The notes below the pieces were generated by a model, which saw only the letters and a program-made list of their open reading frames with translations, was not told the DNA's origin and did not search any database. Shown here one piece after another: positions 16,822-26,149 of a DNA stretch of 35,137 bases. The translations under genes and the position numbers were made by a program. Location: contig VEMX01000045.1 in the NCBI GenBank assembly GCA_009711805.1, forward strand, positions 1 through 35,137, written 5' to 3'. The number at the start of each line of letters is the position of its first letter. Position 1 is the first letter of the stretch. The stretch comes from Balneolaceae bacterium (GTDB lineage: Bacteria > Bacteroidota > Rhodothermia > Balneolales > Balneolaceae).

Positions 16822-18316
16822 GGGTTTTAATCCCAAATATCCCTGGCATGGAATTAGGTCTTGACTTAGAAAGCGCCAGTATGGCCTGATACGTGTTATA
16901 CCGGTTCAGGATTTCATTTACATAACGTACCGTTTCAATCCCCCGGCAAAAACCATATCTGGCATGCTGATAGTATTTGCGCTGCATTAATCTCAATAAC
17001 GATTCGGACACATTTTCCCACTCATTGGGGTCATCATTGTGATCTATCGAAAGGCGCCTTGCATCTGCCACATGTCCGGGACCGGCATTATAAGCCGCCA
17101 GGGCAAACGCCCATTTATTGGTGGAATCCATATAGGCGTAGTGTTCAAGGTGTTCGGAAAGAATTCTGGAACCTTCCCTTATGTTAACTTCGGGCAGATA
17201 TAGCGAATCTTCAGCTACATCCGTAAAGCGGGGGAGCACCTGCATAATACCTACAGCCCCTGCCCAGCTTACTGATGCAGGATCAAACTTCGATTCCTGA
17301 GCTGCAATAGCCGTTAGCATTACCCAATCCAGATTATGCTCAGCAGCCGCCTGCTGAATGATATTATCATAAGGGGAAATAGTGCCATACTGTTCGCTTC
17401 GATACTCGGGACTAAAATAATCAGCAATCTGATTCCCTCCCTTGAAATATTTCTTGCGGAGCACATTTAAAAAAGCAGACCTTTTGGGTATCCCTTCTTC
17501 ATTAAACCTGAAATGTTTGTACAAAAATCGATTGAGTTTAGTTTGCAAATCCGGGGCATTTTCCCTGATGGCCCATGCAATCGTATCGTTCTGCGCTATA
17601 TACGGCCCGCGAACCAATCCCCTCATATACTTACTGCTGGCACTAAAAATATTATTATCAGCCACCGTAGCTTCATAGTTTCCGTTTGCCACTTCAAAAA
17701 GTACGGTTTCAGTATCCATGTCTTCAGGAATTACATTAATCTCTACCGGGAAGCCTTCTTCCTTCAATTCCATTAACCGCACATAATAGGAGCTATTTCT
17801 TCGGATACTAATCTCAATCCCTTCCAGGTCACTTATGCTTTTTGGCTGGAAATCCAGCTCTTGGGAAACTACCACTAACTGATCAACCAAATTATAGGGG
17901 CGGGTAAAATCTACAATTTCATCTCTTTCCTGGGTAATGGTGTAACTGGCTGCTATAATATCTCCCTGGCCGCTATTCAATAAATCATATGGGCTTTCAT
18001 TTTCAGCGGGAATAACCACCTCCAGGGCCAAATCATGCTCTTTGGTAAAAGCTCTCAGAAGCTCATATTCAAAACCAACCTGAATTCCTCTGTATAAAAA
18101 GTATGAGCCTGAACTATAACTGGTAATCATCCTCAGAACGCCACTATTCTTAATCTCAGCAAAGTCCCGTTCAACAGGCTCCGTTACTGATACCAGGGAA
18201 GAAGGATTGGAAGGAATTGTTTTCGGTTCCTCTTTTGAACAACTTAAAAACAGAAGCATGCTGCAACTCCCCAGCACCAAAAGTTTCTTTAAATCCAATA
18301 TGTGATGACTCAACAT
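16814..18316 (-). CDS. mltF: MltF-like membrane-bound lytic murein transglycosylase
   Basis: Lipoprotein that cleaves peptidoglycan glycan strands to 1,6-anhydro ends. The 500 residues start with a lipoprotein signal with Cys26 (FLSC). A solute-binding family 3 domain follows (about 54-265), then a soluble-lytic-transglycosylase domain (about 315-440). The catalytic Glu is E341 in AAQESKF, followed by the GAVGIMQVLP and ALAAYNAGPGHV boxes of the family. The domain order matches E. coli MltF. The open frame extends to a TTG at 18325, but the ATG at 18316 gives a more usual signal peptide. It ends within the convergent phosphatase gene, with no room for separate terminators. It appears to be a single-gene unit. 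Confidence 0.9.
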   Translation of the reverse strand: MLSHHILDLKKLLVLGSCSMLLFLSCSKEEPKTIPSNPSSLVSVTEPVERDFAEIKNSGVLRMITSYSSGSYFLYRGIQVGFEYELLRAFTKEHDLALEVVIPAENESPYDLLNSGQGDIIAASYTITQERDEIVDFTRPYNLVDQLVVVSQELDFQPKSISDLEGIEISIRRNSSYYVRLMELKEEGFPVEINVIPEDMDTETVLFEVANGNYEATVADNNIFSASSKYMRGLVRGPYIAQNDTIAWAIRENAPDLQTKLNRFLYKHFRFNEEGIPKRSAFLNVLRKKYFKGGNQIADYFSPEYRSEQYGTISPYDNIIQQAAAEHNLDWVMLTAIAAQESKFDPASVSWAGAVGIMQVLPRFTDVAEDSLYLPEVNIREGSRILSEHLEHYAYMDSTNKWAFALAAYNAGPGHVADARRLSIDHNDDPNEWENVSESLLRLMQRKYYQHARYGFCRGIETVRYVNEILNRYNTYQAILALSKSRPNSMPGIFGIKTLN

Positions 18317-18518
18317 AAGCTGCAACTTAATGAAAAATTCTTCTCTCTCTACCTGTAATTCACGTTTAAAACTGCCTTACTTCAATATACAATTCAAACT
18401 CTCAATTCAAACGTTTATTCAACAAATAAGATTCAGTATTCTTATAAATACTTATAATAAAGTTAGTTACAGAAACAAAAAATAAGTAAAACTTAGGTTT
18501 CCAATACATCTCACGAGC

Positions 18519-19436
18519 CTATGTTTGCTCGTCAGCTTCATGCTCAGGTTTCTTTCTCCAACTCAAAACTACTCCTGCAAGTGTTATAACTATAGCCCCT
18601 AAGGCAAGTAATTCCGGCCACTCTCCAAAAAAGAGAAAGGCAAGTATGGTGGCTATTAACGGTTCGGTTAATACCAGGGTAGACAGTAAGGTAGGCGATA
18701 CATATTTAACCGCATAGTTTAGAGAACCATGCCCCATAATCTGGGGACCAATAGCCAGTCCCAGTCCTACCAATAGAACCTCAAGGGGCAATGATGAGGG
18801 GATGCCTTCAACGATCAGGAGCACCGCCAAACACGTAAGTGCAGCATACCCATATACCGGAAATACATACCCCAGCCACGTTCTGTTTTGTCGGATCTTT
18901 CTCCCAATTAAAAAATAAACTACAAATATAGCCGCTGCACTCAACGCCATCATATTGCCCAGCAGTGGATTCGCAAAAGTGGACTCCGTGTTATAATCTG
19001 AATAGCCTAACAAAGCGGAGCCTGAAAAAGCAACCAAAACTCCGATCCAAACGGCACCTTTAAATCTCACCTTAAAGATCATCCGTTCTGCAATGATCAA
19101 CAGTATGGGGTTAATGGTTACCAAAACAGATGCAGAAGCAACCGATGTGTAGTACAGAGAACCAATCCACAACAGAAAATGAATCCCCAGGCTAATTCCG
19201 GCAGCCAATACCCAAATACCATCGTCTGTAATAGCTGCTACTTGTGCTTTCTCTTTCTTCCTGCGAACCAGGTATACAGGCAATAACAATAAAAAAGCAG
19301 CTATCGTACGAATTGCAGCTACCAGCATGGGGGAGTAATCTGCCGCATACCGTACAAGAATAGGAGCAAAACCAAAGGCAGCCAGTCCTGCAGCCAGGGT
19401 AGCAAAAATTTTAAACTTGGGGTAGTCTGTATTCAA
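18519..19436 (-). CDS. EamA/DMT-family transporter
   Basis: Inner-membrane exporter of the drug/metabolite transporter superfamily. The 305 residues hold about ten hydrophobic helices in two EamA repeats (about 8-145 and 160-295). The first repeat includes the TSVASASVLVTINP segment and the second the SPTLLSTLVLTEP segment, both typical of the family. Substrates range from amino acids to metabolites and cannot be set here. The start is TTG at 19436; no ATG is available nearby in frame. It follows the DUF4293 gene by 11 bp and is probably cotranscribed with it. A second EamA protein is encoded at 27131-28006 but differs clearly in sequence. Confidence 0.88.
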   Translation of the reverse strand: MNTDYPKFKIFATLAAGLAAFGFAPILVRYAADYSPMLVAAIRTIAAFLLLLPVYLVRRKKEKAQVAAITDDGIWVLAAGISLGIHFLLWIGSLYYTSVASASVLVTINPILLIIAERMIFKVRFKGAVWIGVLVAFSGSALLGYSDYNTESTFANPLLGNMMALSAAAIFVVYFLIGRKIRQNRTWLGYVFPVYGYAALTCLAVLLIVEGIPSSLPLEVLLVGLGLAIGPQIMGHGSLNYAVKYVSPTLLSTLVLTEPLIATILAFLFFGEWPELLALGAIVITLAGVVLSWRKKPEHEADEQT

Positions 19437-19447
19437 ACTATAGAATT

Positions 19448-19855
19448 TTAGCGTATACGATCCATCGACCGTACAAGCTCTTCATCTTTTTTAATAAACC
19501 GGAGTGCCAGTAATTGCCCAGCAAATCCCAATACGATCATCCCGGTACCTAAGGCTTCATCCCACAGGTAGCTTCCAATACCACCGAGCGAAAAAAGTAC
19601 TCCTACACTAAACCCAAGAGCTATAATCTGAAAAAAAGCCGCTCTTTTAACCCAACTGATTTGGTTTTTCCGGCTTTCATATAAAAATATGGATACCACA
19701 TTAAGCCCAATAGCTATTAACAAAGAGGAGGCTAACCCAATACCAATCCATAGCTGAGGGTCCTGCATTGCTTTATCATAAATAGGGGTAAAATAAACAA
19801 CGATATTAAATATGCTGGCTAGTATAAGAAAAATGGTTTGTAGTCTCTGTATCAC
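19448..19855 (-). CDS. DUF4293 family membrane protein
   Basis: Small four-helix membrane protein of 135 residues belonging to a family known mainly from Bacteroidota, with no established function. The opening MIQRLQTIFLILA is characteristic, and hydrophobic segments lie near 5-23, 36-58, 69-92 and 100-117, with a charged C-terminal tail. The start is GTG at 19855, chosen because it gives the family's usual N terminus. It is followed by the EamA transporter gene. Its upstream side borders the terminator of the efflux operon, so it has its own promoter in the 60 or so bases between. Confidence 0.8.
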   Translation of the reverse strand: MIQRLQTIFLILASIFNIVVYFTPIYDKAMQDPQLWIGIGLASSLLIAIGLNVVSIFLYESRKNQISWVKRAAFFQIIALGFSVGVLFSLGGIGSYLWDEALGTGMIVLGFAGQLLALRFIKKDEELVRSMDRIR

Positions 19856-19912
19856 GTTAACTAAATAATTGAATTCTGAATTGAGGGTTCAAAGATACAG
19901 GTTTTTAAACAT

Positions 19913-19945
19913 AAAAAAGTCCGCACATTCAAGATATGCGGACTT
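19913..19945 (-). terminator. Intrinsic terminator of the RND efflux operon
   Basis: On the minus strand AAGTCCGCA (19945-19937) pairs perfectly with TGCGGACTT (19925-19917) across an 11-base loop, with a T run after it. It lies about 24 bp after the pump stop codon. Confidence 0.92.
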
Positions 19946-19968
19946 CTGTTAGCAATCATAAAACCGGT

Positions 19969-22900
19969 TTATATATTGGCCGGTTTTAATTCTTTTCGGG
20001 GTTTCTCCCCATTTAATGCACTCTGATCTTTTATGATACCTGGCTCAGTAGTACCGAACATAACTTTATTGATACCACGGCGACTTCGCTCTATAACACT
20101 ATACAATACCGGTACCAATACTAATGTAAGTACAGTAGCAAAAATCAACCCTACAATAACCGCAATGGCCATAGGGCCCCACCAAGCTGCTTGTTCACCT
20201 CCCCAGTAGATGTACTCACTTAGGTTACTGAAGAAGAGTATGGGATCACCGACCAGGGTAATGAAGTCAAAATTAAAACCGATGGCTAATGGTATCAGGC
20301 CAAGGGTTGTTGTTATAGCCGTTAACACAACGGGGCGGAAACGTACTTTACCTCCCTGTATAAGTGCTGATCTCAGATCCAAACCATCTCTTGTTCTCAG
20401 GATATCAATATAGTCAATGAGTACAATGGCGTTGTTTACCACTACTCCAGCCAGGGATATAAGGCCGAGGAAGGCCATGAGGCCAAAAGCCATCTGGAAG
20501 GTTACCAATCCGTAGAACACCCCTGCAGTAGACATAATTACTGAACTCAGAATAATTATTGGCTTGGCTATTGAGTTGAACTGAGAAACCATAATAAAAG
20601 CAATCAGGAATACAGCAATTAAGAACGCCTGCCCGAGAAACTCGAACGATTCATCCTGTTCTTGCTGCTGGCCGGTCCACTCGTGAGAATAACCTGCCGG
20701 CATTCTTTCCAGATAGCCCCCCAGAACCGTTTGAGCTTCTGCCAGCACTGCATTGGACTGATACCCGGCGCGAACATCGGCACTAATCGTTATCACTCGT
20801 TCCGATTCTTTATGCCGAATTCCTCCGAAGCCGTCACTCACTTCCCAATCCGCCACTTCCGAAAGAGGTACTTGTATACCGTCATTAAAGATTGTCAGAT
20901 CGGCCAGAGTACTCAGGTCATCGCGATATTCTTCAGAAAGACGCACAATAATATTGTACTCTTCCTTTCCATCGCGGAACTTAGAAGCTTCTACCCCATT
21001 AATTGCCTGGCGAACTGTCATCCCTACTTCATTAGTTGAAAGCTCATACAATGCAGCTTTCTCGCGATCTACCTCAACACGTATTTCAGGACGTGAGTCA
21101 GGTATGTCGGATTCCAGCCCATCCATCTTGGCATAAATAGAATCTGCTTCCAGAATATTCAGAATATCCTCTGAGATCTGTGTTAGTTCATCCATATTAG
21201 ATCCAGAGATCTCAAGATTGATTGGAGGACCTGTAGGGGGGCCATCCGCTGGTTTTTCAACCGTTATTTTGGCCCCGGCTACTATATATGGAAGTCGATT
21301 GCGCATGTATTCCATCGCCTCAAAAACACCATGCTCTCTTTCTTCAAAATCTTTAAAGTTGATAGCAATAGTTCCCAAGTGTGTGGATTGGCCTCCTCCA
21401 CCAGCCGGATCACCTGTAATGGCAGCCCCGGAAGTAGCAAGAATGGTATTCACATCTTCAACCTGTGGAATCTTGCGAACCTCCGCCCGCACTTTGTCAA
21501 TAACACTTTTGGTGAATTCAACGTCAGACCCAATGGGTGTTTCAACCTGAACATATACATCTCTTGGGGGAATGTCTTCCGGGAAGAACTCTGTACCTGG
21601 GTTAAATACTCCAAAACTTACGATGCTCATCACCAGAACTACAAAGGCGATACCTATGGTAATTCTTCTATGGTTAAGCGCCCATGTCAACACACCTTCA
21701 TATTTATCGAGTACAATATTCAACCCATCGTGCTGCCACCACTGACCAATTGGATGGAGAATAAAGCGGTTACTCACCCAAAGTATGGCAGTAAGTGCAA
21801 TCAGCATAGTCCATGTGACAAAACTTGAGAGCAGGCATATGGCTAAAAAGATACCCAGAATACCATACATAATGTATTTACCCTTTTTCGTCATCGTAGC
21901 TTTGCCTTCTTCTCCTTCAACCCGCATAAAGAGCGCGCATATCACAGGGTTAATTACAAGACCTACAAAGAGCGAGCTCCCCAGGGTTATAATCAGTGTT
22001 TTAGGCAAGTAGCTCATGAATTCGCCTACAATACCCGGCCAGAAAATCATGGGAGCAAAGGCAGCAATGGTTGTACCTGTACCTGTAATAATGGGTACGG
22101 CCACCTCTCCGGTTCCTTTTTTGGCAGCTTCGAAATTGTCGTAGCCTTCTTCCAGGTAGCGGTAGATGTTCTCCACCACCACAATGGCATTATCCACCAG
22201 CATCCCAAGGGCAAGTATGAGCGAGAACAGTACTACCATGTTCATGGTAATGCCAAAGGCACTCAACAGCAGGAACGATAAGAACATAGAAAGAGGAACC
22301 GAGATCCCTACAAAAGAGGCATTTCTCACACCCAGGAAGAATAAGAGAACACCAATTACAAGAATCAGTCCGGAGATAATATTGTTCTCCAGGTTACTTA
22401 CCATGCTCTTCACATCCTTACTTTGATCGTTAGTAATCTTGTAGGTGGTTGTTGGGGGAAGGGTAGGTACTGTTTCACTCAAAATTGATTTTACCCGTTC
22501 TGAAGTATCCAGGATATTCTCCCCGGTTCGCTTTTTAACGCCCAGCGTAATTACCGGGGAACCATCGAGGGTAGAATACGTTTCCCGTTCTTTGTAACCA
22601 AACGTCACTTTTGCGACATCCCGAATGTAAATTGGCTGTTCGTTTTCGGCTTTAACTACAATATCCTCGATGGGAGCAGTTTCTTCATATTGCCCGGGCA
22701 CCCGAAGCAGGAAGCTCTTGGAACCCACGGTGATATCCCCGCCGGGAATAGTTACGTTTTCGGTACTTATGGCTGCAATAATATCCCCAAAACCAATATT
22801 GTAATACTTAAGTTTGGGTAAATCTACATCCACTTGCACTTCACGTTCCAGCCCCCCTGTCAGGTCTACCCCCAGTACTGAAGGTAAAACCTCAATTTTC

Positions 22901-23457
22901 TCCTGTATATCTTCTGCAATATCTTTGAGTATATCCAGGCTGTAATCACCCGATAAGTTGATCTGCATCACCGGAAACTCAGAGAAGTTTACTTCCTGAA
23001 TTACGGGGTCTTCAGCATCTTCCGGAAGTTCCGATTTAGCCAAATCCACTTTTTCCCGCACTTTCTGCAGTGCTTCGTCAATATCAATTCCGGTATCAAA
23101 CTCGAGGTTAATATTGGAGTACCCCTCCGAAGAGGTGGAAGTCATTTCTTTGATATCTGAAATGTTACTCAGTTCATCCTCAAGCTTTCGGGTTACCAGG
23201 CTCTCCATATCCTCCGGAGATACTCCCGGGTAAACGGTTATCACAAAAATATTGGGCACCGTTATATTCGGAAATGATTCTTTTGGTATGGTGATATAAG
23301 AAACAACCCCCATCACCGTAACCAACAACACAAGCACTAATACACTAATGCGGTTGTTTATAGAAAAAGAAGACAGACCAAATTCTTTACGTTCAGAAAC
23401 CGCATCTCCCGGTTCCTGATTATTTGTTAATCCGTTTTTATTCATATTGGTACTCAT
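19969..23457 (-). CDS. RND efflux pump inner-membrane subunit
   Basis: AcrB-like proton-driven pump, the last gene of the tripartite operon. It has 1162 residues, about 110 more than AcrB. The N-terminal helix (about 34-55) is followed by the porter domain, the helix block (about 358-510), a second porter domain and a final helix block. The TM4 motif reads GMLVDNAIVVVEN with D422 retained and Asn at the second acidic position. The matching TM10 segment reads GVVVNNAIVLID rather than carrying the AcrB-type lysine. An insertion at about 527-575 adds two hydrophobic stretches between the halves, and another near the C terminus (LVGDPILFFS onward, tryptophan-rich) precedes the last helix. It follows the adaptor gene by 19 bp. 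Substrate unknown. Confidence 0.93.
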   Translation of the reverse strand: MSTNMNKNGLTNNQEPGDAVSERKEFGLSSFSINNRISVLVLVLLVTVMGVVSYITIPKESFPNITVPNIFVITVYPGVSPEDMESLVTRKLEDELSNISDIKEMTSTSSEGYSNINLEFDTGIDIDEALQKVREKVDLAKSELPEDAEDPVIQEVNFSEFPVMQINLSGDYSLDILKDIAEDIQEKIEVLPSVLGVDLTGGLEREVQVDVDLPKLKYYNIGFGDIIAAISTENVTIPGGDITVGSKSFLLRVPGQYEETAPIEDIVVKAENEQPIYIRDVAKVTFGYKERETYSTLDGSPVITLGVKKRTGENILDTSERVKSILSETVPTLPPTTTYKITNDQSKDVKSMVSNLENNIISGLILVIGVLLFFLGVRNASFVGISVPLSMFLSFLLLSAFGITMNMVVLFSLILALGMLVDNAIVVVENIYRYLEEGYDNFEAAKKGTGEVAVPIITGTGTTIAAFAPMIFWPGIVGEFMSYLPKTLIITLGSSLFVGLVINPVICALFMRVEGEEGKATMTKKGKYIMYGILGIFLAICLLSSFVTWTMLIALTAILWVSNRFILHPIGQWWQHDGLNIVLDKYEGVLTWALNHRRITIGIAFVVLVMSIVSFGVFNPGTEFFPEDIPPRDVYVQVETPIGSDVEFTKSVIDKVRAEVRKIPQVEDVNTILATSGAAITGDPAGGGGQSTHLGTIAINFKDFEEREHGVFEAMEYMRNRLPYIVAGAKITVEKPADGPPTGPPINLEISGSNMDELTQISEDILNILEADSIYAKMDGLESDIPDSRPEIRVEVDREKAALYELSTNEVGMTVRQAINGVEASKFRDGKEEYNIIVRLSEEYRDDLSTLADLTIFNDGIQVPLSEVADWEVSDGFGGIRHKESERVITISADVRAGYQSNAVLAEAQTVLGGYLERMPAGYSHEWTGQQQEQDESFEFLGQAFLIAVFLIAFIMVSQFNSIAKPIIILSSVIMSTAGVFYGLVTFQMAFGLMAFLGLISLAGVVVNNAIVLIDYIDILRTRDGLDLRSALIQGGKVRFRPVVLTAITTTLGLIPLAIGFNFDFITLVGDPILFFSNLSEYIYWGGEQAAWWGPMAIAVIVGLIFATVLTLVLVPVLYSVIERSRRGINKVMFGTTEPGIIKDQSALNGEKPRKELKPANI

Positions 23458-23476
23458 TCGTACACTCCAAATTCGA

Positions 23477-24595
23477 TTATTGGACAGCTAAAGATTTATC
23501 CGCCGGTTCAATTTCATTCACACGCATTCCGTCGTTAAGGAAGGCGGAACCGGTTGTTATCAGTTTATCTCCTGTTTTGAGACCATCGCGAACAATGATA
23601 TTTGTTTTAAAGGATGGACCCAAGGTTACTTTACGTTGTTCAGCTACAGCCTTGCCTTCAGCATTTTCTGACAAGACGTAGGCAATGTATTCATCATTCT
23701 TTTTGTAGATGTACTCCTCGCTAACTACAATTGCTCCTTCTTCCGAGAGAGTATTAAGACGCAGGTTGGCAATCATATCCACTTTGTAGAAGTTTTGACC
23801 GTCCGGCAAGAGTACCTCTATTCTAAAGGTTCGGTTTTGTTGATTTATACTCTTAGCTACATAGGTGATAGATCCTGTAAGAGTATCAGAAGATTGAGTA
23901 TCAAACCAAAGCTGAACCTCATCTCCATTCGCAATCACATCGGCATAGCGTGCAGGTACTCCCGCAGAAATGATAAACCTCTTGTCACCAATCAGGCGTA
24001 CCACCGGTACCCCGGGACTTGCCATTTCACCTTCGTCCAGCAAAATGGTTTCCACTGTGCCATCAAAAGGAGCTTTAATACTGGTATTATTCAGGTCTAC
24101 TGTAATAGACTCGAGGGCAGAATTATTCTGTTCATAATTGTACCTGGCATTCAGGTATTCGATTTCTGAACCTATACTTTCCTCCTCGTACATCTTCTGA
24201 AGTCGCTCATAATTCTCTTTAGCCTGGGCAGTCAACGCTTCGAGTCGAGCTCTTTCCTGCTTAAGCTTCGAGTCGTCAATCTTCAGGATAGTTTGTCCTT
24301 TTTTAACAGACTCTCCTTCATCTACTTTATAATTCAAAATCCGGCCGCTTACCTCAGCAGAAATCTGAATATCATTGGACGTTTCCACCATCCCTACTAC
24401 TCTAAGGTGGCTTTCAAAACGTTCAGGTTCAACTACTCTGGTTTCTATATTTACTGTTTTCACGAGTTCTTCCGCTTCATTTGTAGCAGGAATTTCTTCT
24501 CCTGAACAAGACGCCACGACAGCCCCGATGATTAATACGATTAACAGGTTGAATTTTTTCATCCGATTAGTGTTTACTTTTGTGATTAAAGTCAT
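23477..24595 (-). CDS. RND efflux periplasmic adaptor subunit (lipoprotein)
   Basis: Membrane-fusion protein linking the RND pump to the TolC-like channel. The 372 residues have a lipoprotein signal (VVASC, Cys30) and a barrel-sandwich/lipoyl half near 75-105. A helical hairpin follows (about 105-150, LKQERARLEALTAQAKENYE), then the second lipoyl half (about 150-185, SIKAPFDGTVETI) and beta-barrel and membrane-proximal domains to the end. The ATG at 24595 overlaps the channel gene's stop as ATGA, suggesting translational coupling. An in-frame ATG at 24562 would give a shorter signal peptide with Cys19 and is an equally good start. Same operon as the pump. Confidence 0.92.
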   Translation of the reverse strand: MTLITKVNTNRMKKFNLLIVLIIGAVVASCSGEEIPATNEAEELVKTVNIETRVVEPERFESHLRVVGMVETSNDIQISAEVSGRILNYKVDEGESVKKGQTILKIDDSKLKQERARLEALTAQAKENYERLQKMYEEESIGSEIEYLNARYNYEQNNSALESITVDLNNTSIKAPFDGTVETILLDEGEMASPGVPVVRLIGDKRFIISAGVPARYADVIANGDEVQLWFDTQSSDTLTGSITYVAKSINQQNRTFRIEVLLPDGQNFYKVDMIANLRLNTLSEEGAIVVSEEYIYKKNDEYIAYVLSENAEGKAVAEQRKVTLGPSFKTNIIVRDGLKTGDKLITTGSAFLNDGMRVNEIEPADKSLAVQ

Positions 24596-26058
24596 TCTAC
24601 ATTATTAGTGTCTACAAATGGTACCATTCCGGTTGCCAAATCATATTGTGCTTTTGCATTGAGGTATTCCAATACCATTAATGCATAATTCACTTCTGCC
24701 TGGCGAACCTGTACTTCCGCTTCGGTTACTTCAAGTTGGGAACCGAGTCCGTTATCAAATCTTTTAGAGGCCCTCTCATATCCTTCCTGGGCCTGCTCAA
24801 GCGCCTGTCTTCGTCCTTCTGCCGTCTCGAACGCTTTGTTCAAATCTTCTTTGGCTGATGCCACCTCATTTTCAGCGTTCAATTTCGACAACCTCTTTTG
24901 TTCTTCAAGGTCTTTACGGGCTATTTGTGCACGTTGTACTTCAGCCACTCTTTTAAGTCCCTTAAACAACGGAAGACTCACATTCAGGGCCAGTGTTTTA
25001 AACCGGTTTGAATTCTCAAAAAAGTTTGGTGTGCCTGGTTCAGCTGCACTCCATTGCAAATTGTACTGAGCGGTTACAACGGGAAGAAACCGGCTTTTTA
25101 TAGCTGATATCTCTTTATCTTTTAGCTTAAGCTGAGCATCCAGCAATCTCAGATCTCCTCTTCTATCAGTCAAACCATTCTCTGGCATAACCTCCTTTTG
25201 GTAGGAGTAGGCATTCATCCGATCAATTTCTTTAATATTTTTATTGTCTGCATTGGAAGCCGTAGCGGAAACAATATCGAAATCATTGAGATTACCCAGG
25301 ATGGTAAAATCGAGATTCAGCGGTAAGCCCATTGCAATCTTAAGGTTTCTATAGGCTTCATCCACTGCATATTGTGCTTCTATAAGCTGCGGCCGCTGAT
25401 TACTGAGCTGAACTTCGAGCTGCAGTACGGCATAGGAATCGATCAAGCCTGCCTCCTCCCGAGCCCTGTTTTCCTTCAAATTCTGCTCCAGTCGTTTAAT
25501 CTGTGTTTCCTGAAGCCGAAGTTGTTCGCGGGCACCCAACACCTGGTAATACGCCATCCTGGTTTGCGTGATGACCTGCTGGCTGGTTGCCCTAAAATTT
25601 TCTTGCTGAACGGTTTTATAAATAGCTGAAGTACTCAGCCCAACCAACACCTCTCCTTTAAAGATGTTTTGATTTACCGTAAAACCACCCTGCCAGTTAT
25701 TGTCTGTACCAAACTGTACAGGAGCCAAAGCTCCTTCCGGGGCATCAGGGTCGAAAAACTTAGCCGGTATATACTGTACCGGTATTTCAATATTTCGGGT
25801 ATACCCCAGGGAAGAAACGATATCAGGAAAAACATCTCCATAAGCTATTTTTACCAACTCATCAGCATCCTTAACTGAAAGAAGGGCACGATTGATAACC
25901 GGGCTATTTGCCAGCGCCACCTGTATTGCTTCTTCAAGCGTTAATTCGTTGTCTTGAATGAGTTCTTTTTTATCTACCTGGGCTCTGCTGTTCAAGCTTA
26001 ACAATAGAGCGAATCCAAATAAAAGCGCTGAACTCTTTCTTAAAAAACTGAGTGTCAT
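24592..26058 (-). CDS. TolC-family outer-membrane efflux channel
   Basis: Outer-membrane exit duct of the tripartite pump. The 488 residues have a signal peptide ending near residue 27 (NSRAQ). Two outer-membrane-efflux-protein repeats follow, visible as long amphipathic helices (about 155-240 and 370-460) with the opening LTLEEAIQVALANSP and the repeated LxxAExQVRQAEVNY-type pattern. It is the first gene of the structural part of the efflux operon, 74 bp after tetR. A perfect 12-bp inverted repeat and a TATAAT-like box lie in that gap. Its stop overlaps the adaptor start as ATGA. ATG start at 26058. Confidence 0.93.
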   Translation of the reverse strand: MTLSFLRKSSALLFGFALLLSLNSRAQVDKKELIQDNELTLEEAIQVALANSPVINRALLSVKDADELVKIAYGDVFPDIVSSLGYTRNIEIPVQYIPAKFFDPDAPEGALAPVQFGTDNNWQGGFTVNQNIFKGEVLVGLSTSAIYKTVQQENFRATSQQVITQTRMAYYQVLGAREQLRLQETQIKRLEQNLKENRAREEAGLIDSYAVLQLEVQLSNQRPQLIEAQYAVDEAYRNLKIAMGLPLNLDFTILGNLNDFDIVSATASNADNKNIKEIDRMNAYSYQKEVMPENGLTDRRGDLRLLDAQLKLKDKEISAIKSRFLPVVTAQYNLQWSAAEPGTPNFFENSNRFKTLALNVSLPLFKGLKRVAEVQRAQIARKDLEEQKRLSKLNAENEVASAKEDLNKAFETAEGRRQALEQAQEGYERASKRFDNGLGSQLEVTEAEVQVRQAEVNYALMVLEYLNAKAQYDLATGMVPFVDTNNVE

Positions 26059-26102
26059 GATTTAGTGTTTAGTGTTTTAGAATTTTCGGGGTCGCGGTAC
26101 GC

Positions 26103-26108
26103 ATTATA
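26103..26108 (-). promoter_or_regulatory. Possible -10 box for efflux operon
   Basis: TATAAT reads on the minus strand at 26108-26103, about 45 bases before the tolC-like ATG and 14 bases downstream of the inverted repeat. An alternative Bacteroidota-type box, TTTATTTG, lies at the edge of the inverted repeat. In both cases the repeat would overlap the promoter. Confidence 0.35.
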
Positions 26109-26122
26109 ATCTTAGCAGTTTC

Positions 26123-26149
26123 AAATAAATGACTAAGAGTCATTTATTT
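26123..26149. promoter_or_regulatory. TetR operator before the efflux genes
   Basis: A perfect inverted repeat: 12-bp arms at 26123-26134 and 26138-26149 around AAG, with core TGACT-AAG-AGTCA. It covers the last codons and stop of tetR and the -35 region of the tolC-like gene. The same core occurs just before tetR (26819-26831), which supports an operator rather than only a hairpin. On the minus strand no T run follows, so it is a poor terminator for tetR. Confidence 0.65.

Noticed and set aside
20662..21828. Two long plus-strand open frames (125 and 165 codons) inside the RND pump gene
   Set aside because: Both are shadows of the conserved pump reading frame on the other strand and lack protein-like features.
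26123..26149. Terminator for tetR
   Set aside because: On the minus strand no T run follows the hairpin, while the same core before tetR argues for an operator.
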